From: Ophiosphaerella korrae
Taxonomy: Eukaryota; Ascomycota; Dothideomycetes; Pleosporales; Phaeosphaeriaceae
Direction of reading: 5' to 3'
Assembly: GCA_028456385.1 (NCBI GenBank)
Contig: JALNQF010000671.1
Span: forward strand, 1-17,292
Length of the DNA: 17,292 bases
The notes under the pieces were generated by a model that saw nothing but the letters and a program-made list of their open reading frames with translations, was not told the DNA's origin and did no database searches. Position numbers and translations under genes: made by a program. Below, in pieces: positions 8,163-15,930 of this stretch. Each line of letters begins with the position of its first letter. The first letter of the stretch is position 1.

Positions 8163-9785
8163 CTAGATTAATCTACATTGAGTCCTGTTGTGTCCCTGTA
8201 CGTGACACTTGCTGCATGTTGGTGGTGCTCTCTTTCGTGTAGGAGCAGCCTCAGTTTGGTCACCCTGTTCAACACCTATCTCAGCCTCCCTGACTAGCGC
8301 CTGACCTTCCTGAGCCTGTAGAACACCTCTATGAGCTATAAACTGTCTACGCTGTTAACGTTTACTTTTCTGCCGTTGATTTAAGGCACGTAGCTTGCTA
8401 TTCTCCTTAGCAAGGAGAGTAGCTGATTGCATAGCAAGCTGATAGCCTTTAACGAGCTGCCTAATTGCCTAGCTAGTAGGGCTCTAAGACTAGCGACGGA
8501 GCAGGTCCTTAATAAGTTAAGCCTGCTGCTGCAGCTAGTTAGTTGTACGTAGAGTCTTAGCAGTCTAGGGCTCTCCTAAAGTAGTAGTTGTCCCTAGTAG
8601 AGATAGAGTCCTAATAACAGTAAGGGAGCTTAAGACTCGTTTAAGACAGTGTAGGATAAGCCCTGTCGCCTAAAAACCTACCCTAGTATTGCTTTTAGAT
8701 AGGACTGTTAGCTAAACTTTTTTATATATCTACAAGAACTTAAGCTTGTTAACGTAGTAGACTCCTTAGCAAGCGAGCTTAGACACCTTATGTCTATATA
8801 CTACCTTAAGAGGAGAGTAGTAGCTAATATTAAGAGGCTGTAAGAGATAAGAGGTATAAAGAGGCATATAGAGGGTAATAATCTTGTTGTCCTTGTAGTA
8901 CTAATTAAACTCTAGTGTAGCGTAGCTCTCGTAGCTGTTAAAGATAAGTAGTCTATATACTCTTCTTGTACGAGACTCTATATACCTATTAAAGTGCTTT
9001 ACCTACTTAAAACCTAGCTTGTTAGTTGTCTACCTGTTATTACTAAGGCCTATTACCTAGTTAGATAGGAGGTCCTTATACTAGCTTGCCTAGTGTAGCT
9101 TTCCCTTTAGGATAATAAAGGGTAGAAGACACTAGCCTAACACGTTAATACACCTAATTGCCGTTACCTACTCTCGATTGCCTAGCTAAATAATAGTTGC
9201 TTGACCTATTGTATTAGAGCTAGTAATAACCTTTAATATTAATGCAACACCTATTATAAAGCCTGTTTTATTAAAGTTATATATATCCTCTTTAAGGATA
9301 CTGTACGTCGTGCGCGTGTCTTAAACAAGCTAGAACTAGGCTCTAATTGTAATAGGATCCTTACATAGAGCCCTCTAAGAGTGAAATTTCCTATTCTACT
9401 TTGTCTAAAGCTCTGCCTAGCGCTTAATAAAGCGCGACACCTATCTCTAACTAACTAGTATAGGAGGAGGATTTTGGCCACGCGCAGCAAGTAGAACGTC
9501 TGCTATTTGTCGTACGTCGATAATTCGAGGGGGAAAGCCTCGTCTATTAAGGTCTAGGATCTATTGAACAAGGGACTGCTCTTTAATAGGGCTTATCTTA
9601 AGGTTGACTGACGTTGTCTCGTGTTTAGCCTAGGTGCCTTGAAGACGCGCTTGAAGTGTTAATCTTGGGACATTGTAAAGCTTTGCAAGTCTACGGTAAG
9701 ACTGCTAGGGATTATTATAAAAAGAGGCAGTAGCAAGGCTTAATTTCCCTTCTTTTGAGAGCTGATGAGAGTGTTGGGGTGGCAT
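8163..9785 (-). pseudogene. Fot1/pogo transposase, full-length frame with about 32 stops
   Basis: From ATG 9785-9783 to TAG 8165-8163 the frame is exactly 541 codons, the usual Fot1-type length, with no net indel. Recognisable parts are the helix-turn-helix (LAKLYNVPRLTLQARLQGT), the second DNA-binding block (PPRIIDVRQIADVLLAARG, VSRFIKR), the DDE core and a C-terminal CCHC knuckle, CSKCHVQGHNRTQC. The core motif usually written DETGF reads NKTGF here. The second Asp (family LLILDxHxSH) reads LLIFNSYESY, and the third block SYLLQPLNISYYSPL has Asn where Asp is usual. All three changes fit G-to-A. About 28 stops are TAG, four are TAA and none is TGA, the signature of CpA-to-TpA mutation. The transposase would cut and reinsert the element; this copy is inactive. 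Confidence 0.9.
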
Positions 9786-9810
9786 GGTGGTTAATCGGAT
9801 GAGACGCGCT

Positions 9811-9870
9811 GGGCGCGTTTTGGTGGGGTGGCCAGGATACCGTCCTGGCCAGCTTACTGTCCGAACACGT
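9811..9870 (-). repeat. Right terminal inverted repeat, 60 bp
   Basis: Reverse complement of the left end with one mismatch, including the same GGCCAGGA/TCCTGGCC internal palindrome. It ends CCGAACACGT next to the duplicated TA. Unlike the body of the element it keeps high GC and intact CpA dinucleotides. Confidence 0.95.
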
Positions 9871-10143
9871 TAATGTCAATGTCGAGCTCGACATGTCGCG
9901 TGGGGTTTATCTTGCTGCTAACCGCTACAAACGCTGTATTAGCAAGAGCCTGCTACAGTGTAGAATGAAAAGAGTAACATACCGCCTGTTAACACGTCCT
10001 TAAAGCACACGCCGAATGCTAAGTTAGCGTGCGAGGTAAAAGCGTAGTGGTTCTCGCTGTAGACATCCTTCAGCCAGTAGTAATCGTTGCCCATCGCATC
10101 ACAGATCTATACCAGCCAATTCACGTCAGCGCCGCACCGTGTT

Positions 10144-10190
10144 GAATTTCCCCAAGCCCCAATTCCCCAAGCCCCAATTCCCCAAACCCA
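10144..10190. repeat. 15-bp tandem repeat inside ERV25 intron 1
   Basis: About three copies of AATTCCCCAAGCCCC lie within the first intron of the ERV25 pseudogene (10107-10231), with small variations at both ends. A minisatellite of this size could explain why this intron is longer than the other one. Confidence 0.85.
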
Positions 10191-10444
10191 ATTATACTCT
10201 GCGCCCACCGCGCTGTTTCCCAGTCACGTACATGCATGTCGACCCGCTAGCCGTCTCCCCGCTGGCCATCAAGAATCGCCGTCACAACGACAAGTTGTTC
10301 CTTTGCGACAAAGTTCCAGATGCAGCGCTCGTACTTAGCTGCATCGTGTTGCTAGACGGCGTAGAGGTCGAATTTAAGGGCGGAAGCGAGAGGGAGGGCA
10401 AACAAGAGGAGGGCATAGTTAAGGAGGCGGAGCAACCAGTCCAT

Positions 10445-11007
10445 AGCTGCGGGGTGGGGGCGTGTAAAGAGCTCGGCGGCTTTTTAGGAGGTTCTGCGGA
10501 GAGGTCGCGAGGCGTAATAGAAAGACAGTTAGTGCGATGGTAGGGCTAGCCGTTTTGGGTTAGTAGGCTGCGGCCGAGATAATAACCTACTGTGCGGTAA
10601 TAGAAATAGTCAGACCGAGATGTCAGGAGCTATAACTACGGCTATTTCAAACATTAACGCCTATTTTTTTTAGATGTCTTTGCAATTTCAGAAATAAAGC
10701 TAACTAAATTTCTTGTTATAATTTTGGATCGTCTCCCAATATACCTATGCTTCAGGGCATGCCGCTCCTTTATAAGTACGTACTATCAAATATAGATATC
10801 AAGCTTAAAATTATGTCGAAGCCTGTGCCAGAGTACCGTATAAACACGAGACACCTACATCATATCCCCTAGTATCAAGACGAATGCCACATACAGAGTA
10901 AGATCATGCTTCCCGCGCCAGCCCCAAACTTCCACCGCTTAATAAAATTTCATCACCCTCCTTGTCATCGAAGCCGTAACCAAACATCACTGTACGGAAC
11001 GCCCCTC
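10445..11007. other. Intergenic between two minus-strand genes
   Basis: This holds the presumed promoter of ERV25 (CT-rich when read on the minus strand just before the start) and the 3' flank of the dehydrogenase pseudogene. AT content rises between about 10640 and 10860. An open frame on the plus strand that reaches into 10543 is only the antisense of ERV25 exon 1. No other gene, RNA or repeat is seen. Confidence 0.6.
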
Positions 11008-12205
11008 TTACCGCGCCGTACACCCTCCGTCCATAAGCAAGTTTGAACCTGTCTAGAACAAGTCAATATCAGAGTACACTTTAGAATCAAGCGGATACTC
11101 ACTATATAGCTGCTTGCTCGGCTAAGAAGAAACACGCCAGCTGCCTTATACTCGTCCGGCGTGCTTAAACGTCCTAGCATGCTATTCTCCTCCCACTCTT
11201 CCCGACTCGCCTCGCCGTTCCGAAAGTTCTTCTCAACCATAGGCGTCAAGATATAACCCGGACTCAAACAATTAACGCGGATACCGCCTGTGCCGTCTAG
11301 CTGCATCCTACCCCATTCCATAGCCAGATTTTTGCTCAACTGCAACACAGCCGCTTTAGTCGAGTTGTAGACGGGTGCAACGAAGCCTTTGTTGGCGATA
11401 GTCCCACTCATACTCACAATTAGGCACATAGCGCCTTGTATCCTATACTTGTGCATCTAACGGGCGCAAGCGCGGGCGGAAAAGGAGACACCCGTGTAGT
11501 TTATCGACAGCATCTTTGCAATGTCGTCGGCCGGGAAGTCCAACGCAGGCGTAACTTGCTAGACGCCAGCCGCTGCCAAGGTCAGAAAATCCTGTGGTGG
11601 TTCAGTCCCTATCACACGCACCAGCTATCAACCCGTCCAAGCGTTGCTTTTCAGCTGCAATACCCCCAATCACCTCCTCAAGCTGAGCATCTTGAGTCAC
11701 ATCCACTTGGTGGTACTTCAGGCCTCCATACCGATCTCTTACGCGCTCGTTTGCCTGCGCAAATTCCTTATCCGGTTCTGGCAAGCGATCGAGACAATAC
11801 ACTAAACCTTGTCAGAAGACTTTCCGACGATAAACGCAGCTAATAGTTTGCTTCAACATGCTAGGTATTCCTAGCATGATATTGTATGTTTTTGCTTGAA
11901 AGCTCGGAGTACTACGGGATACATGGTGAGATGCACCAACTTTGCGCTCCGACCTGGAAAATTCAATCCTCACCTGTGCCGCCGGCTTCGACCAATCCCT
12001 CTGCCATGTGAAGCCCCAGCCCCCGACCGCCACCTGTGACCACAAAAACTTTTCGGCTGAGATCGAATCGGTTGAGTACGTTATTGCTATCGTTTTCGGA
12101 ATGAATGCAGCGACGTTGTAAGGCTGTCATTGTGATACTCGGTGCGCGCCAGCCTGACTGTGCTCCCATGCGGCCAAGTGCTGTCACCGAGCGAAATGCT
12201 GCCAT
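11008..12205 (-). pseudogene. Short-chain dehydrogenase/reductase (SDR), probable mitochondrial form, two in-frame TAGs
   Basis: Exons on the minus strand are 12205-11974, 11801-11622, 11572-11103 and 11052-11008. Introns are 11973-11802 (GTGAGG...TTTAG), 11621-11573 (GTGCGT, CTGAC branch, GGCAG) and 11102-11053 (GTGAGT...TCTAG); all phases agree, giving 309 codons. Motifs in order are an Arg-rich N-terminus like a mitochondrial presequence, TGGGRGLG (nucleotide binding), VYCLDRLPEPD, YHQVDVT, INYTGV, the catalytic Ser in VSMSGTIANKG, the YNSTK active site, GGIRVNCLSPGYILTPM and the C-terminal NLLMDGGCTA. It resembles fungal sorbose reductase/arabinitol dehydrogenase-like SDRs; the substrate cannot be told. 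TAG codons at 11561-11559 and 11459-11457 sit where relatives have Gln (AAGVQQVTPAL, ARQM), both explained by CAG to TAG. So it is probably a recent pseudogene. ATG 12277 is an alternative start adding 24 residues. Confidence 0.88.
11857..11878. repeat. Perfect 9-bp inverted repeat in SDR intron 1
   Basis: CATGCTAGG and CCTAGCATG flank a four-base loop (TATT) in the middle of the unusually long 172-bp first intron. It may be part of a small inserted element or an intron hairpin; nothing else supports either reading. Confidence 0.7.
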
Positions 12206-13448
12206 CGTGGACGAACGATCAACTAAAGGATTGTGTAGATAGCGAAAAAAGAGTTGAATCAAGATGATGGACAACAAAAAGGAGCCCTAGCTGTAGAGCG
12301 GGCAGAAGCCACAAACAAAGCATGACGTACGACAGGGCGTCTTCTTGCTTTCCAGTTGCTGGGCTCTTGCCAACTTCGACTGCTTGCGCGTCATCGTCTT
12401 AGTACCGCCAGCGCTTTCTCCGAGGGATTTGGGCATGACAAGGCTGCCGTGACTTCAGTAGGCACGCTATCGTGATTGCGCGTTGTGTTCCAGGCAAGGC
12501 GCACAATAGTATGACGCGAGAATTATTCTAAAAGTTCGTCATATTCGATCAACATTCACGATAACTCGATTGGTTTATCGCGTAGCTATTACAATAGTAG
12601 GACACTGCTGCAGGGGAAGATCAAAAGTAGGGTCCGTCTTCATGTCATGTCCGCAGGGCTAATTGTCACGTGAACCCTTAGACCAGTAGCACTGCATAGC
12701 CAACTAATCTCGTCTACGACAAGCATCTTGTGTTCATAAGCAAGAGGTTCATAGAGTCACCCTATAGGCGAAAAACCTGTGAATAAACGAGAAAAGTATC
12801 TCATTTTTTCTCCTAAGGGTAAGTTTGTAATGGAGCTTACTCGATGAAGATCAGCACCAATATCCCAGGCTTGTCCACGGGACTTGTGGCTAGAAACCCA
12901 GCACAGGTACTATCAACTTTCTCTGTCCTGCTCTTGGATTTTGCCGCCATTACCTCTCATCTGCCCGACCATGCAATAGAGTTTCCTCGTCGTTAGGGCT
13001 TCATATTGCTCGCTGAGGAATGAAACACAGATCATGCCAACAGGCATTCTACAAGTGTTTGTTCTTGCACCATCAACTATGACAAGGAAGTAGTCATGCA
13101 GTTACTACTCTTAGCAGCATAGTCATCGGTCACTCCGAGCGAGCAGCTTCTACTTCGAACAGCTTACATTAACTCATAAGAAACCCAATTTTCCTTCATC
13201 TATAAGCAACCTGCACAATTGGAGTCACAAAAGCCTGAGGCGTTGCTCGCATAATCGGGAAAGTTTCACTGCAAGCAAGGCTGACAATCCGCCAACTCGG
13301 CTATAAGCTGCAGTTAGCATGACTGGGAAAACAAAGCACTTTCGACTTTACCGAGCCGGCTCACTTGCTGTCGTTTTCGCAGAATGCGACGAGGGTAGTG
13401 TACATGAAGTCTGTCACGGGACATGACTAAGGACGCTAGCCTCCTTAC

Positions 13449-13456
13449 TATATATA
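13449..13456 (+). promoter_or_regulatory. TATA-box-like run
   Basis: TATATATA about 510 bp upstream of the nuclease ATG, followed 30-60 bp later by C/A-rich sequence of the kind often seen in fungal 5' UTRs. It could serve a long leader of the nuclease gene or be unused. Only sequence resemblance supports it. Confidence 0.25.
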
Positions 13457-13672
13457 GCACTAGCCTAGCTTAGCTGACTACGTCATCCATCGATCTTTCA
13501 CAAAGTCGCCCAAACAACCAAACAGAATACTACGACCCCGAATTCCACCGCCACTATTTATTACTTTGGTGTCAAAAATCCAGATGGTGGCTAGAACATG
13601 GTCGAACACACCCTGGAAAAGCGGTAGAATTGATTACTCCGTCTACAATGCTGACCAACCTATCAATTATTA

Positions 13673-13678
13673 CACGTG
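13673..13678 (+). promoter_or_regulatory. CACGTG motif upstream of the S1/P1 nuclease
   Basis: Perfect CACGTG about 290 bp before the nuclease start. In fungi this core is bound by bHLH factors such as Pho4/NUC-1 (phosphate) and Cbf1. Extracellular S1/P1-type nucleases are often induced by phosphate limitation, so a NUC-1 link is reasonable but unproven. Confidence 0.3.
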
Positions 13679-13967
13679 ATGAGCTGATACCGAAAACGGC
13701 GCTCCACCACGCCATTACTGCCTGCGCGTGCATGCAGCTCGCTTAAAGGTTCCATCTATGCAATTCTGGCTCAGCTGATATCAGAACGAGCTGAAGGGGC
13801 GCGTTGTACAAATAATCCTGACCTGAGCGCGATGGTGGCTAGAGCCGACTGCTCACTTTTTCCTTTTTCCTAGCTCGTTGCACCATCAAAAACATATGGT
13901 CACTTGCAGATCGTATTTTCCATTCTTCAAAGCGAACTAGTCCTCGGTAGAACCCGACTGCATCAAA

Positions 13968-14960
13968 ATGGCCAGCCTGGCAGCTCTTATTTCCGCGTAC
14001 AGCTTATTCCAAGGTGCAGCTTGCTGGGGTAATCTGGGCCACGGCACCGTGGGCTATCTTGCCCAGAAATATATGAGCGCTCAAGCAAACAGCTTCATCA
14101 GCGGCTTTTTGGACCAAAATGACGATTACTTTGATGCAGCCGTCTGGCCGGACGAGATCAAACGGCAGCGTCCATATACGGGGGAATGGCACTACATTGG
14201 TGTGTTAATTCACGTAGTCTCGCGCCTTCACGCAGTTGCTGACCCAAGCCTCCAAGATGCCATGGACAGCCCGCCGCATTCATGCAAAGTTTCGTACCCG
14301 TCCGACTGCATAAATTCCGAGCACAAGGACGGTTGCATCATCAGCGCCATTGACAATCAAACCACCATCTTCCTCAATGTCAACGCCGACATCGTCTCCA
14401 GAGGCGAGGCGCTCAAGTACATCTTCCACTTCGTCGGAGACTTGCACCAGCCCCTCCATGTCGAGAACGCATATCGTGGCGGCAACGATATTCCAGTCTG
14501 CTGGCGCCGCGCATGCGCCCGCAAGGGGCTGCACGGTGTGTGGGACAGCGACATCCCCCACAAGATCGTTGGCCTCAACGACCACCCACACAAGGACGAG
14601 GAGCGCGCTTCGGCTGAAACATGGGCCCAGTCGCTGTTTGACGCGCAGTCCGCGACCATCGGCGCGCAGTGCGCCAATGTCCAGAAGCCGTCACAGTGCA
14701 CACTGCGCTGGGCGACCGAGGTCAACAAGTACATCTGCAGCTTCGTGCTGAATCAGGGTGGTGCAGGCTCGATAGAGGACGTCAAGGCGTGGTATGATCA
14801 TCGGGACCTCAGCACAAACTATTTTGAGGGCGCCGCACCCATAGTGGAAAAGTTGATTGGACTGGCTGGCGCGAGGCTTGGTGCGTACTTGGATGCGTTG
14901 ACTGCCGCAGCGAATGGCGCTAGCAACCCGTCTTCATCCGATGATAGTTCTGAATTGTGA
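13968..14960 (+). CDS. Secreted S1/P1-type zinc nuclease, two exons
   Basis: S1/P1 nucleases are secreted, three-zinc enzymes that degrade single-stranded DNA and RNA and remove 3'-phosphates from nucleotides. The start ATG 13968 opens a hydrophobic signal peptide of about 19 residues ending GAAC, followed by WGNLGH. The mature N-terminal Trp and the His of WGxxGH are zinc ligands in this family. Further ligand motifs present are WPDE, WHYI(D), HFVGDLHQPLHV and HGVWDSD, so the active site looks complete. A 57-bp intron (14200-14256; GTGTGT donor, GCTGAC branch, CCAAG acceptor) is in phase and stop-free. Removing it gives WHYIDAMDSPPHSC, matching the family WHFIDAxDxPP, and a 311-aa protein. 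Unspliced reading would insert 19 alien residues. Cysteines (SC, DC, GC, CWRRAC) and an NQT glycosylation site fit secretion. The Ser-rich tail ends SSEL. No defects seen. Confidence 0.95.
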   Translation: MASLAALISAYSLFQGAACWGNLGHGTVGYLAQKYMSAQANSFISGFLDQNDDYFDAAVWPDEIKRQRPYTGEWHYIGVLIHVVSRLHAVADPSLQDAMDSPPHSCKVSYPSDCINSEHKDGCIISAIDNQTTIFLNVNADIVSRGEALKYIFHFVGDLHQPLHVENAYRGGNDIPVCWRRACARKGLHGVWDSDIPHKIVGLNDHPHKDEERASAETWAQSLFDAQSATIGAQCANVQKPSQCTLRWATEVNKYICSFVLNQGGAGSIEDVKAWYDHRDLSTNYFEGAAPIVEKLIGLAGARLGAYLDALTAAANGASNPSSSDDSSEL

Positions 14961-15536
14961 GAGATGGGAAAACGAAGGAAAAAAAAAAGATAAAAGCAGC
15001 TGGAAAATATCAATGAGAAATTGGATCGACGACCGTGATGCGTCTCACAGTGTTTGCGATGGTCAAGTGAGGCTGGCCAAAAGGAACCTTGAAACAATTG
15101 TTACTTCCATGGACGGATAGATACAATAATAGGCTCCATCATATATACGATTGGGTATCTGTTGCAACCCTTAATCTCCTATTACTACTAATTGACCTTA
15201 TTAGTATCAGTTCCAACAAATCCCCCGTCGGAGTAAGGTGGATGGTCAAGACTGAGGATAGGATAGGCTTCCGGCGTTCCTAAGAAACTACTTAGGTAGT
15301 AGATGTGAGGCACTAGCAGCAGGGAGATGATGGGACGGAAAGGGCAATATTAGAACAGAATAGCACGAAGAAATGCATAGCCTGAAAGAAATAAAGTCTA
15401 GTCCACCGACTTCGCTATCTATTTTTTTGATTCGATCTTTCCTACAACGCTTCTATGCGGATTCCATGCTAGGGAAATCCTTCCTCAAGACTTCCGCGGC
15501 CATATAAGCGAGTTCAGAGCTCAACAAAATACACTT
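14961..15536. other. 3' flank of the nuclease gene, no gene recognised
   Basis: A run of ten A's begins about 20 bp after the nuclease stop. Open frames of 64-68 codons near 14914-15283 overlap the gene end or have no motif. Nothing else is recognisable. Confidence 0.6.
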
Positions 15537-15926
15537 CTAGTCATGCTCTGACCAATTCCCACTCACATTATGCAACACATTTTCATCGCCTAGTCCATCT
15601 TTGCTTCCAAGCAATCTCAAACGCGCCAGCCAAGCTTCCCGCCGTGGATGCGGCGCGACGATATTGTCCATCCAAGAAACACATTGGCTCCGGCTAATGT
15701 CCTGGATGGCACCCAACATCATGGTCCTACCGTGAAGTTGAAGCTTTTGGACTTGACGGCCACACCCTCAATCTCCATCCACCTCTTCACCATAAAGCAC
15801 TCGTCGGATGTCCAGCGTCCGAGGGAATTCAAGATCATTAGAACGACTAGAGCAACACCGTCCCAGCCTTTTGCGCCTGCTACGTATGTTGTAGTAATGA
15901 GTTGGATACCATGTGTGCACCGCAGC
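15537..15926 (-). pseudogene. C-terminal end of a fungal membrane-associated protein, frameshifted and truncated
   Basis: On the minus strand, from about 15926, one frame reads TTYVAGAKGWDGVALVVLMI and continues to EGVAVKSKSFNFT. One base later the next frame takes over as GRTMMLGAIQDISRSQ, SWMDNIVAPHPRREAWLARL and ends at TAG 15537-15539. Together they resemble the end of an uncharacterised ascomycete membrane-protein family (GWDG...GRTMMLGAIQ...DGIIAPHPRRE...), recalled by pattern only. A single missing base near 15731-15735 explains the shift. Upstream coding sequence stops where the AT-rich block begins, so the gene was cut by that block or by a rearrangement. There is no RIP-like stop series within it. 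Confidence 0.5.
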
Positions 15927-15930
15927 AGCT

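Larger units (their letters stand above)
8036..9872. mobile_element. Fot1/pogo-like (Tc1/mariner superfamily) DNA transposon with TA target duplication
   Basis: The element proper is 8038-9870 (1833 bp), flanked by TA at 8036-8037 and 9871-9872. Its termini are near-perfect 60-bp inverted repeats, and it carries one transposase-like frame on the minus strand. Size, TA duplication, CENP-B-like helix-turn-helix and DDE-type core match fungal Fot1/Pot2-type pogo elements. It is inserted in exon 3 of the ERV25 pseudogene. Deleting the element and one TA brings ELDID and ADAKD back into one frame, which fixes both boundaries. It cannot make its own transposase. Confidence 0.93.
7764..10444 (-). 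pseudogene. erv25: p24-family cargo receptor ERV25, interrupted by a transposon
   Basis: On the minus strand, exon 1 is 10444-10232, exon 2 is 10106-9983, and exon 3 is 9924-9871 continuing at 8035-7764. The transposon and one TA sit between the two parts of exon 3. Introns are 10231-10107 (GTACGT...TATAG) and 9982-9925 (GTATGT, CTAAT branch, GTAG). Joined, they give 221 codons, close to the usual p24 length. The product has a signal peptide (MDWLLRLLNYALLLFALPLA), a GOLD domain (LKFDLYAV, FVAKEQLVVVTAILDGQ, YAFTSHANLAFGVCF, RHVELDID), a coiled coil ([33 protein letters not shown]), a membrane helix ([20 protein letters not shown]) and a cytosolic YFRSKHLI tail. p24 proteins sort cargo into COPII/COPI vesicles between ER and Golgi. 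Three in-frame TAGs (two in exon 1, one at the expected Trp of exon 3) kill it even without the insertion. A working ERV25 copy elsewhere is expected. Homology confidence is high. Confidence 0.9.
12278..13967. other. Long intergenic region with the divergent promoters of the SDR and nuclease genes
   Basis: No gene recognised on either strand in 1.7 kb. Base composition is ordinary and there is no RIP-like AT shift. Visible elements are a TCACGTGA palindrome (12666-12673), a TATATATA run (13449-13456) followed by a TGACTACGTCA CRE-like stretch, another CACGTG (13673-13678) and a pyrimidine run TTTTTCCTTTTTCC (about 13856-13869) shortly before the nuclease start. The open frame after 13584 has no family features. 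Confidence 0.6.

Noticed and set aside
10087..10543. Two overlapping plus-strand open frames.
   Set aside because: They are antisense to ERV25 exon 1 and intron 1, and their repeats come from the 15-bp minisatellite.
8163..12205. Possible reassignment of TAG to glutamine, because many TAGs fall at Gln positions.
   Set aside because: TAG also falls at Trp positions (for example in ERV25 exon 3 and the transposase), TAA also occurs, and the two intact genes show none. CpA-type RIP explains all of these.
13584..13679. Small open frame starting MVARTWSNTPW near the TATA-like run.
   Set aside because: About 32 codons with no conservation evidence; other frames over the same DNA are equally open.
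14280..15097. Several frames of 90-133 codons overlapping the nuclease gene.
   Set aside because: They lie in other frames of a GC-rich coding region with clear S1/P1 motifs in the main frame.
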